Part shown: one piece after another, positions 52,078-60,642 of the stretch
How the letters are laid out: each line of letters opens with the position of its first letter
How positions within the stretch are numbered: the stretch's first letter is position 1
Source of the DNA: an uncultured Planctomycetota bacterium
Lineage (GTDB): Bacteria; Planctomycetota; UBA1135; GCA-002686595
Length of the DNA stretch: 64,000 nt
NCBI GenBank assembly: GCA_903928115.1
Contig: CAIYPP010000109.1
Span: 1 to 64,000, forward strand
Direction: 5' to 3'
Made by a program: the position numbers and the translations under genes
Notes under the pieces: model-generated
The model's database searches: none
What the model saw: only the letters and a program-made list of their open reading frames with translations
Told to the model about the DNA's origin: nothing

Positions 52078-52106
52078 AGTGTAGGGATCGGGGACGCGCC
52101 CGTCAG
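52078..52106 (-). promoter_or_regulatory. Predicted promoter of rpmH
   Basis: On the minus strand CTGACG (52101-52106) and TACACT (52078-52083) are 17 bp apart. CCTTGCCCC (52069-52077) follows the -10 directly and is identical to that of sucC. The leader is about 15 nt with an AGAGG ribosome site. Confidence 0.55.
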
Positions 52107-52139
52107 CCCAAAACTCTCGCCAGCCGCCCGCGGCGGCTC

Positions 52140-53564
<1,425 letters not shown>

Positions 53565-53622
53565 GGGTGCTCTAGGGCAAGGGTGCGAAGGTCTGCCCGC
53601 GTGGCGCGCACGCGGGCGAACG

Positions 53623-53652
53623 AGGATAGGAGCCCCGCCGCGGGCGCTGCAA
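53623..53652 (-). promoter_or_regulatory. Possible promoter of fumC
   Basis: On the minus strand TTGCAG (53647-53652) and TATCCT (53623-53628) are 18 bp apart, giving a leader of about 50 nt. Within that leader, CACCCTTGCCCT lies 11-22 bp before the ATG and resembles the CCTTGCCCC element of rpmH and sucC. Confidence 0.4.
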
Positions 53653-53687
53653 CGCTGCACCTCGGCGTAGCGCGCCGCCGCCCCGCC

Positions 53688-54797
53688 CTAGCCCGCCTTG
53701 GGCCGCTCCTTGTCCCACCACTCGCGCCACGCCTTGATGCGCTTGGCGCGCTCGGCCGCATCGGGCGAATGGGCGTCGAACTGCAGGTCGCGCTTCGTGA
53801 TCGAGCGCAGCGAGAGGTAGGCCGCTTCGCGCACGAGCGCCTCCTCGTCGTCGAGGGCATCGATCAGTGCGGGGATCGCCTCCTGACTGGCGAGGTCCCC
53901 GAGCGCCCGCGCCGCAGCCATGCGCAGAAAGATGTCGGCATCCTTGAGGGACGGCAGCACCTCGGCTGTCGCGCGCGGATCCCGCGATGCGGCCAGCCCG
54001 ACCAGCGCGACATAGCGCTCGCTGACATTGGCGCTGCGCAGTTGTTCGAGCAGCGCGAGCCACGCAGGATCCTCGGGTGCTGCGGACGGTGCCGCGCCCC
54101 CTCCTTGCTTCGCTGCGGCGATCCTCGCTGCCAGCTCCGCAGACAGCGCGTCGAGCGCCCCGCGCGTCTCGATCAACTTCTGCTGCAAGCTCAGGAGTTC
54201 CGCCTCGTGCTGCTCCACCTTCTTCAGCGCCTCGTCGGCGGCGATCAGGCGCTCCGACGTCCCGGCGACGGCCGATGCGAGCTCCGCGAGTCGAGCTTCC
54301 GCCCGCGAGCGCAGCTCCGCGAGATCCGAGCGCAGCTCGAGCACCTGCTGGCGCCGCTCGCTCGCCTCCGAGTCGCGCCGGGCGCTGGCTTCGAGTTCGA
54401 AGGCAGCGAGGCGAGCTTGACCGTCGCGAAGAGCCACCGCCGAGCGCTCGGCCGCAGCGGCAGCGCGGGCCTCGACGGCATCGAACTCGCCGTGCGCCCA
54501 CACCCCGACAGAGATCGCCACCGCGAGGCCGAGGACTCCAAAGGTCAGCGCCGCGCCGGAGCCGCTCGGGGCATGGTGCGTCGCCGTGTGGGTGTGGCCA
54601 TGGGAATGAATCGTCCCCGCCGCCGGAAAGCCGAGCGGAACAGACGGATGGGGCGCATTGGCGGAGCTAGGGCCGCCCATCGCGCGGTTGCACGCAGCGC
54701 ACACCACGCGCTCCTTCACGCGCAGCGCGTGCCCCTGATCGAGGTCGGCGACGGGCACCGACTCGTTGCAGACATCACAGAAGTAGATCTCGCTCAT
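53688..54797 (-). CDS. Zinc-ribbon, membrane, coiled-coil and HEAT-repeat protein
   Basis: The 369-residue protein has an unusual order of parts. Two CxxC pairs (Cys7/Cys10 and Cys33/Cys36) suggest a zinc ribbon. A His-rich stretch HSHGHTHTATHH covers 64-75. One membrane segment is at about 83-101. A long Ala/Glu/Arg coiled coil spans about 105-235. HEAT-type repeats at about 250-330 end with the planctomycete-style IKAWREWWDKER motif. The ribbon would be cytosolic and the coiled coil plus HEAT part outside. Function is unknown. It shares its C-terminal motif with the lipoprotein encoded at 55336-55950. Confidence 0.82.
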   Translation of the reverse strand: MSEIYFCDVCNESVPVADLDQGHALRVKERVVCAACNRAMGGPSSANAPHPSVPLGFPAAGTIHSHGHTHTATHHAPSGSGAALTFGVLGLAVAISVGVWAHGEFDAVEARAAAAAERSAVALRDGQARLAAFELEASARRDSEASERRQQVLELRSDLAELRSRAEARLAELASAVAGTSERLIAADEALKKVEQHEAELLSLQQKLIETRGALDALSAELAARIAAAKQGGGAAPSAAPEDPAWLALLEQLRSANVSERYVALVGLAASRDPRATAEVLPSLKDADIFLRMAAARALGDLASQEAIPALIDALDDEEALVREAAYLSLRSITKRDLQFDAHSPDAAERAKRIKAWREWWDKERPKAG

Positions 54798-54863
54798 ACG
54801 ACCTCCCGAGGCACTCTAGCGCGGGCCCCTGACGGGCGAGCATCCGCGCACGCTCCCTGCCGC

Positions 54864-54869
54864 TATACT
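54864..54869 (+). promoter_or_regulatory. Possible -10 of the small TPR gene
   Basis: TATACT at 54864-54869 lies 65 bp before the ATG at 54934, in the 136-bp gap between divergent genes. GCTAT/ATAGC (54862-54866 and 54877-54881) forms a small inverted repeat around it. No good -35 is visible. Confidence 0.25.
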
Positions 54870-54933
54870 CGGACAAATAGCGCCAGTTTCGACGGGGCGA
54901 AGGTACGCAGTTTTGCCCCGCGGTGCGCTCGGT

Positions 54934-55335
54934 ATGCCCCAGATCCCCCGCCCTGAACAAGACGCAGCCTTCGAACGACTGGGGTTGCAGTTTCTCGCGG
55001 ACATCCTCACGCGCTCCCGCCTGCACCGACCGGACAACGTCGAGGTCTTGTCGGAGCTCGCCACGGTGTTGACGCGGCTGGGTCGCCACGAGGAGGGCCT
55101 CGCGCTCGACCGACACCTCGTCGAGCTCGTACCCGACGATGCGACGGCACGCTACAACCTTGCGTGCTCACTCGCGCTGTGTCGTGCGAGCGCAGCGGCG
55201 CTCGTCGAGCTCGAGCGCGCCATCGAACTGGGCTACGACGATGCCGAGCACCTGCTGACCGACGACGACCTCGCGAGCTTGCGCAGCGAGCCTCGCTTCA
55301 ACGCTCTCGTGGCGCGTCTCTCGCGCCCGCGTTGA
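54934..55335 (+). CDS. Small TPR-repeat protein
   Basis: The 133-residue cytosolic protein has three TPR-like helix pairs, the clearest being VEVLSELATVLTRLGRHEEGL followed at once by ALDRHLVELVPDDATARYN (about 43-85), then an ELGYDDAEHLLTDDDLASLR end. The C-terminal DDDLASLRSEPRFNALV segment is a common ending of planctomycete TPR proteins. TTG at 54913 could extend it by seven residues. The stop TGA abuts the stop of the convergent lipoprotein gene, so the pair reads TGATCA (55333-55338). Confidence 0.72.
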   Translation: MPQIPRPEQDAAFERLGLQFLADILTRSRLHRPDNVEVLSELATVLTRLGRHEEGLALDRHLVELVPDDATARYNLACSLALCRASAAALVELERAIELGYDDAEHLLTDDDLASLRSEPRFNALVARLSRPR

Positions 55336-55950
55336 TCAGCGCCCAGCGTCGGCGCCAGAGACGATGCCTTCGCGCGTGCGCTGCGCGATCCAGTCGCGCC
55401 AGCGCTTCACGGCCGCGGCGCGCGAGGCTGCGTCCCCGTTTGCGGCGTACCCGAAGTCGATGCGGGTCGCTTCGCGCAGGGTCACGATCGAGAGGCCGCG
55501 CACCCACGGAGAGTCGTCTTCGAGCCCGTCGACGAGGACATGGATCTGCTCCCAGTCTCCGAGGCGGATTCCGGCTCGTGCGCGCTCGAAGCGCAGTGCC
55601 TTGTCTTCGCCGGACTTCCACTCGACGCGCCGCAGCGGCTCGACGAGTCGGCTGTCTCCCGTCGCGCCGAGCGCGGCGACCGCGCTCGCGGCGACATCCG
55701 GTCGCGGGTCGGCGCACAGCTCCAGCAGGTAGGGATAGGCCGGTTCGCCGACACCCGCGAACCACGAGATCTGCTCGACGCGCTCGAGACCGTGAGTCCA
55801 AGGCAGGCGCGTGATCTGGTCCTCGATCTGCCGCTGGAGCGTCTTGGAAGGCTTGAGCCACTCCGGCTCGGTCCCCTCCGAACCCGCGTCGGTCGACGCG
55901 CAGGCCGCGAGGAGAAGCAACAGCGAGAGCGGGCGATAGACGTGGCGCAT
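55336..55950 (-). CDS. HEAT-repeat lipoprotein
   Basis: The 204-residue protein begins with a lipoprotein signal, RPLSLLLLLAACAS, with Cys17 as the lipidated residue. HEAT-type repeats fill about 60-165 (VAASAVAALGATGDSRLVE, SPWVRGLSIVTLREAT). The C-terminus FGYAANGDAASRAAAVKRWRDW is the recurring planctomycete HEAT-protein ending, also seen in the protein encoded at 53688-54797. It should be attached to a membrane and mediate protein contacts. Its partner is unknown. Confidence 0.8.
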   Translation of the reverse strand: MRHVYRPLSLLLLLAACASTDAGSEGTEPEWLKPSKTLQRQIEDQITRLPWTHGLERVEQISWFAGVGEPAYPYLLELCADPRPDVAASAVAALGATGDSRLVEPLRRVEWKSGEDKALRFERARAGIRLGDWEQIHVLVDGLEDDSPWVRGLSIVTLREATRIDFGYAANGDAASRAAAVKRWRDWIAQRTREGIVSGADAGR

Positions 55951-55994
55951 GGACGGAGCTCCTGCGGGCGCTCACCAAGGCCCGCGGCATCCGT

Positions 55995-58493
55995 CTATCG
56001 ACCGCCACTCCCCGGCGCTTGACGCACCAGAAGGCTCTCCCGGCGGCTCCCCTTTTTCAGGACCGACAGGAGGGCTCCCAAGGCCACGAGGGCGCTCCCG
56101 AGGACGAGAGCGCCCCATCCAAGGCCCGGATGGCGTGGACGCGGGGTCGAGCCGACCGCGACGGTCGGGACGACCCTGCCAACCTGCTTCCGTGGCAGGC
56201 GATACTCCTCTCCCACGCGAAGTGGGACGGTCCAAAGCCCGAGCAGGCGACCGTTCGCCTCCACCCGCAGAACTTCGAGCTCCTCGAACTCGACTCGCTC
56301 GGGCTCGAGCGCCAGGTACGTGCCGCGCTCGAAGGCGGCGCTCGCCACGGGACGTAGGACGAGTTCCACGTGCGTGTCGGCGCGTCGGGACGCACCCGAG
56401 GCTCGCACGCTGAGGCCCTCGCCAGGATCGAACGGACCGAGGATGAGCTCGCCGTCTGGCGACCATTCCAAGCTAGGCCGCTCCCGAGCCGCCATCTGCC
56501 GTCCGCGAGCGAGGGCGCGCACCAAGGGAAGCCACGCGGAGCCGCGAGCCCAAGCCGGCGAGCCACGTTCCGACGGAAGCGTGGCGAACGTCGCGCACCA
56601 GCCCAATCCATGCGGCCGCACGGCGAGCAACGGATGGCCCTCCGAGTCCGAAAGCACTTCGAAGTCGCCGAGTCGCGCACGGAGAGCGAGCGTGCGATCG
56701 ACGCCGGGGGAAGCTCGCAGCGCTCGCGCCAACTCCGCGGCAAACGGGTCGCCCGCTCCCAACTGCGGCGAAACGCCGCGTGCTCCCGAGCGCCAGCGTC
56801 CTTCGTTCGCGGACTGCTCCAGCGCGAGAGCGAGCTCGCCCTCCACCGAGCGCACGCCACACCCGACGTCCGAGCGTTCGAAGACGGAGAGGAACTCGCG
56901 GTCGCACTCGGAGCCGCTGGCGAACACCACGGTGCGCACTCGAGCCTCCGCGAGCCGCTCGACGGCGACACCGAGGCGACCGAGAGCACTCGGAAGCGCG
57001 CGCTGGTCCCGACCATCCGTCAGCACCAACAGCAGCGCCGGACGGCGGAGTTGCTCGCGCAGCTCGACAAGCTGCTCGAACACCTGCGGCAAGTCGGTCG
57101 GGCCGCTCGGACGCGCGAGGTCGAGTAGCCCGCGTGCGAGTTCCCGCTGCCGCGCCGCATCGCTCGCACCTTGCCCGAGGTCCTGCGCTGGACCCAAGCG
57201 GTCCGTGAAGAGGTGCAGCGACATCCGATCCGCGCGCCGCAACTTCCCGACGAGCTCGAGCGCCGCATTGCGCACGCTGTCGAACGCTGCACCGTCCATG
57301 CTGCCGGAGGCGTCGACCGCGAGCACGACGTCCCGCGGCGCGTCGTCATCCTCGGGCTCCAGCGGCAGCAGCTCCGCACAGTCCGCCTCACTGCGCGCAT
57401 CGAGCCCCGCGAGCAGCGCCCCACCGCCCGCCGCGATCCAGCCCCCACCCTGCTCGACGAACGGACGCACCGCATCCGATGCCAAGCTCCGCGGATCGAC
57501 ATCGAGTGTCACGAGCAGGTCCGCCTGCGGCGCGAAGGCCCCGCTCTCTCGCAGCGTTTCCACGCGTGCCTCGACGCCCGGCTCCGAGCTCCATCCGCGA
57601 GCCAAGTCCTCGGCCGACGTTCGCTCCAAATCGGACGCGAGGATGACCACGTCGAGCGCCGAACGCGCACGGACCTTCGCGGTCGCGACATTGTTCTCCT
57701 CGGTCGGGTCCTGCGGCACGCGCAACTCGAACGTGAGTTCGAGCACGTCCTCGGGCATCGCGCCGAGCTCCAGCCGAACGCTCGAAACGCCGTCCGTGAG
57801 CGGGAAGCTCCGCTCGCCCGTCGCCAAGCCACGCACGACGATTCTGGCCTGCGCCCCGGCGCTCGACGCCCAACCCACCAGCTCGACTCGCGCGGCCAGC
57901 GGAGCCCCGGCCTCGACTTCTCGCGGAACCTCCACGCGCACCAAGCAGGGGTCCGAATCCGCCGCCTCGGGCAACGGCACAAGCTCGACTCTGTTGCGAA
58001 CGAGCCACGCGCTGGGGTCTGCCCCTGTGTACGTACCGTCGCCGAGCACGCGCACCGTGGCCTGCGAGCGTTCGGCTTGCGCCATGCGCTCGGCCGCTGC
58101 GAGCGCGCTCGCCAATGCGGTGCCATCCCGACGCAACGGTGCGCCCGAAAGCCACTCCGGCGCCACGCGGAACTCCGATGGAGAAGCCGGTCCGTACCAG
58201 CGCACGACCTCGCGAGCGAACCCGAACAATGCGAGCCGCTCGCCCCGCTCCTCCGCCGCGCGCGCCTCCGCCACTAGCGCTTGCGTCAGCGTCGCTGCGA
58301 ACTGCGCGCGGCCCCGAGTGACGCTGTCGGAGACATCGACGAGCACGATGCGCAGGCGAGACTCGCTTCCCGCCGAAGACGGGACCTCCGCGAGCGCCCA
58401 GCCCGCCCATGCGCACAAGAGCGCGCCGAGAGCGATGAGCGTCGTCGACGCACGAGCCCCGATGCCGCGCCTAGCCGTGATGACTCTCCCCAT
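55995..58493 (-). CDS. VWA-domain membrane protein, BatA-like
   Basis: The 832-residue protein has membrane segments at the N-terminus (about 17-37) and C-terminus (about 790-810). Between them are a first Rossmann/VWA-like region starting LRIVLVDVSDSV, a glutamine-amidotransferase-like region near FVEQGGGWIAAGGGALL, and a full VWA domain from about 385 with the MIDAS DASGS and later T and D positions (LLLVLTDGRD). VWA domains bind metal and protein ligands. Such proteins are common in planctomycete clusters with MoxR ATPases, but none is adjacent here. ATG at 58493 overlaps mnmA by 23 bp; GTG at 58499 is an alternative. Confidence 0.82.
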   Translation of the reverse strand: MGRVITARRGIGARASTTLIALGALLCAWAGWALAEVPSSAGSESRLRIVLVDVSDSVTRGRAQFAATLTQALVAEARAAEERGERLALFGFAREVVRWYGPASPSEFRVAPEWLSGAPLRRDGTALASALAAAERMAQAERSQATVRVLGDGTYTGADPSAWLVRNRVELVPLPEAADSDPCLVRVEVPREVEAGAPLAARVELVGWASSAGAQARIVVRGLATGERSFPLTDGVSSVRLELGAMPEDVLELTFELRVPQDPTEENNVATAKVRARSALDVVILASDLERTSAEDLARGWSSEPGVEARVETLRESGAFAPQADLLVTLDVDPRSLASDAVRPFVEQGGGWIAAGGGALLAGLDARSEADCAELLPLEPEDDDAPRDVVLAVDASGSMDGAAFDSVRNAALELVGKLRRADRMSLHLFTDRLGPAQDLGQGASDAARQRELARGLLDLARPSGPTDLPQVFEQLVELREQLRRPALLLVLTDGRDQRALPSALGRLGVAVERLAEARVRTVVFASGSECDREFLSVFERSDVGCGVRSVEGELALALEQSANEGRWRSGARGVSPQLGAGDPFAAELARALRASPGVDRTLALRARLGDFEVLSDSEGHPLLAVRPHGLGWCATFATLPSERGSPAWARGSAWLPLVRALARGRQMAARERPSLEWSPDGELILGPFDPGEGLSVRASGASRRADTHVELVLRPVASAAFERGTYLALEPERVEFEELEVLRVEANGRLLGLWTVPLRVGEEYRLPRKQVGRVVPTVAVGSTPRPRHPGLGWGALVLGSALVALGALLSVLKKGSRRESLLVRQAPGSGGR

Positions 58494-59619
58494 CCGCACC
58501 TGAGGCGAGCGCGTTCACGAGCTTCGTCGAGCGAATCCATCCGCCGCCGATCAGTCGATCGCCGAGATAGAACGCAGCGCCCTGCCCCGGCGTGACCGCG
58601 AGCTCCGGAACGTCGAAGACGACCTCGCCCGAGGCGCCCTGCGCGTGGACCGTCGCCCAGACGGGTGTGTGGTGGTAGCGCACTTGCACCTCGACGCGCA
58701 GCTGCGCTCCCGGGGCGACATCGACGCCGATCCAGTTCAGCTCGTCGACGGTCATCGCCTGCGCGCAACACTCTTCGCGCGTCCCGAGCACCACGGTTCC
58801 GCTCGAAGGGTCGAGCGCGACGACGTACAGCGGATACGCGCCCGCCACGCCGTGGCCGCGGCGCTGGCCGATCGTGAAGTGTTCGGTTCCCTCGTGCGCA
58901 CCGAGCACGCGACCCGACGTATCGACGATGTTGCCGGCATGCGTCGCGATGCCGCGCTCCTCGAACAGCTTGCGGTAGTCGTTCGAAGGCACGAAGCAGA
59001 TCTCCTGACTGTCGGCCTTCTTCGCGGTGCGGAGCCCCGCCGCCTCCGCGAGCTCGCGGACGCGGGGTTTCTCGTAGCCACCGAGCGGCAAGCGCGCGCG
59101 AGCGAGGTGGCGCTCGGCGACGCTGAACAGCTGGTAGCTCTGGTCCTTCCTGCGATCGACGCCGCGGCGCAGCTCGACCCTGCCGTCGCGCACCTCGATG
59201 CGCGCGTAGTGGCCCGTGGCGACGCCTTCGCAGCCGAGCTCGTCCGCAAAGTCGAGCAGCCGCTGGAACTTCAGGTCGCGATTGCAGATGGCGCAGGGGT
59301 TCGGAGTGCGTCCCGCCGCGTACTCCGCGAGGAAGTAGCGGATGATCCCGCCGAACTCGCCCTTCAAGTCGACAGCCTGAAATGGAATTCCAAGAGAGGC
59401 CGCGACCATGCGGGCGTCCCGAGCGTCGGACACGGAACAGCAGGACTTCTTGTGAGACTCCGCCGCATCGACATGGACCCCGTTGCGCATGAAGAGCCCC
59501 ACCAGCGGGTGTCCGGCGCGATGCAGGAGGTGCGCCGCGACGGAGCTGTCGACGCCGCCGCTCATCGCGACGACGACGCGCGCGCCAGGGGTGAAGCCGG
59601 AGAGGAACTGGGGATCCAT
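58471..59619 (-). CDS. mnmA: tRNA 2-thiouridylase MnmA
   Basis: The 382-residue enzyme activates U34 of tRNA-Lys, -Glu and -Gln with ATP and inserts sulfur. It has the PP-loop VVVAMSGGVDSSVAAHLL, the first catalytic Cys in NPCAICNRDLKF near 110, the second Cys in SQEICFVPSNDYRK near 207, and the TEHFTIGQRRG loop that holds the tRNA. Length and motifs are standard. It is followed, with a 23-bp overlap, by the VWA gene. A TAGAAT -10 lies at 59674-59679, inside the divergent yajC promoter. Confidence 0.97.
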   Translation of the reverse strand: MDPQFLSGFTPGARVVVAMSGGVDSSVAAHLLHRAGHPLVGLFMRNGVHVDAAESHKKSCCSVSDARDARMVAASLGIPFQAVDLKGEFGGIIRYFLAEYAAGRTPNPCAICNRDLKFQRLLDFADELGCEGVATGHYARIEVRDGRVELRRGVDRRKDQSYQLFSVAERHLARARLPLGGYEKPRVRELAEAAGLRTAKKADSQEICFVPSNDYRKLFEERGIATHAGNIVDTSGRVLGAHEGTEHFTIGQRRGHGVAGAYPLYVVALDPSSGTVVLGTREECCAQAMTVDELNWIGVDVAPGAQLRVEVQVRYHHTPVWATVHAQGASGEVVFDVPELAVTPGQGAAFYLGDRLIGGGWIRSTKLVNALASGADGESHHG

Positions 59620-59657
59620 GGGGAGTCGAAGGCCCCGCGGGCCCTGTGGGCGCGGGT

Positions 59658-59686
59658 TTGGTCGCTGGCCGGGATTCTAGTAGCCT
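59658..59686 (+). promoter_or_regulatory. Predicted promoter of yajC, overlapping the divergent mnmA -10
   Basis: TTGGTC (59658-59663) and TAGCCT (59681-59686) are 17 bp apart on the plus strand, followed directly by CTTTGCCCC (59687-59695). The minus-strand hexamer TAGAAT (59674-59679), a likely -10 for mnmA, lies inside the spacer, so the two promoters cannot both be occupied. Confidence 0.5.
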
Positions 59687-59752
59687 CTTTGCCCCTTTCC
59701 TCTGGCTCCGGCAGCAAACTGCCGCCTCCCACCCCCACACCCCCGCCCGACG

Positions 59753-60103
59753 ATGACCTTCCTCGCGCTCCTCAACTGGCTTCAGGAAACCGCCCCGGCC
59801 GCCGCGGACGCAGCGGCGAGCCCCACGGCCCCGCAGGCGACTTGGGTGGACACGGCGATGCAGTTCCTGCCGATGGTCGCGATCTTCGCGATCTTCTACT
59901 TCGTCCTGATCCGCCCCGAGCGCGCGCAGCGCAAGAAGCGCGAGGAGATGCTCGGCGCGATGAAGAAGGGCGACCAAGTCATGACGACCGGCGGCATGTT
60001 CGGCACGATCACCGCGCTGAACGAGAAGGACGTGACGCTGGAGATCGCGGACGGCGTGCGCGTGAAGTTCGTGCGCCAGTCGATTCAAGAAGTCCGCAAC
60101 TAG
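59753..60103 (+). CDS. yajC: Preprotein translocase accessory subunit YajC
   Basis: The 116-residue inner-membrane protein has one membrane helix (FLPMVAIFAIFYFVLIRP, about 38-55) and the conserved RPERAQRKKREEMLGAMKKGD segment followed by the VMTTGGMFGTI strand. It associates with SecDF. Here an extra Ala/Pro-rich stretch precedes the helix. secD and secF, its usual neighbours, do not follow; yraN does. The leader is about 60 nt. Confidence 0.95.
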   Translation: MTFLALLNWLQETAPAAADAAASPTAPQATWVDTAMQFLPMVAIFAIFYFVLIRPERAQRKKREEMLGAMKKGDQVMTTGGMFGTITALNEKDVTLEIADGVRVKFVRQSIQEVRN

Positions 60104-60117
60104 GCTTAGTCGCGGCG

Positions 60118-60549
60118 CTGTGCCGGTGGCTTTGCCGCGAGCGCTGGGGACGAGTCCCCGCGCTCGCCGGCCGCCGAGCCGAGTTGTACGTCCGACGCGA
60201 GCTCGAAGCGCGCGGGTGGAGCTGCGTGGGCGAGCGCGTCCGCACACGGAGCGGCGAGTTGGACCTCGTCGCCCGCTGTGGCGGCGGGTGGATCTGCGTC
60301 GAGGTGAAGTCGGGGAGCGCGGCGGACTTCGCTGGCCCGCATCCTCCCGCTCAGCACTACTCCCACCGCCAGAGAGAGCGGCAGCAGCGCGCCTGCCGCG
60401 AGCTGGCGCGGCAGGTCGGCGTCGACGAGATCCCGATCTGGCTCGCCGAGGTGCTGACGGACCCCTCGGGGCGTGGCACGCGCATCCGCTGGTCCAGACC
60501 ACGGATCGAGCGACGCCCCCCTGCGGAAAAATCGTCCCGAGGACCCTAG
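60118..60549 (+). CDS. yraN: UPF0102 (YraN) family endonuclease-like protein, start codon unclear
   Basis: The frame encodes a YraN-family protein: GRRAELYVRRELEARGW, then RTRSGELDLVAR with the conserved Glu and Asp, ICVEVKSGSAADF and a basic KWR-type end. These residues match the Holliday-resolvase-like fold of the family, whose function is unknown. No ATG, GTG or TTG lies in frame before the conserved GRRAE segment. CTG at 60118 is the most plausible start, giving 143 residues. TTG at 60184 would give 121 residues and lose part of the first helix. The frame stays open into yajC upstream. Confidence 0.78.
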   Translation: MCRWLCRERWGRVPALAGRRAELYVRRELEARGWSCVGERVRTRSGELDLVARCGGGWICVEVKSGSAADFAGPHPPAQHYSHRQRERQQRACRELARQVGVDEIPIWLAEVLTDPSGRGTRIRWSRPRIERRPPAEKSSRGP

Positions 60550-60610
60550 ACACGCTCGCGGCGGTCAACCCGACGCGCGAGGGCGGTCGATGGAGTCGGA
60601 CCTAGGGGCC

Positions 60611-60616
60611 TACAAT
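60611..60616 (+). promoter_or_regulatory. Possible -10 of the sugar transferase gene
   Basis: TACAAT at 60611-60616 lies 26 bp before the ATG at 60643, which gives a leader of about 20 nt. No convincing -35 is seen upstream. Confidence 0.35.
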
Positions 60617-60642
60617 CCCCGCTGTCCGCGCGCCTCGTCCCC

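Noticed and set aside
60120-60605. A 161-codon frame with GTG start overlapping yraN
   Set aside because: It has shadow-type Arg/Pro/Ala composition, while the other frame carries the YraN motifs.
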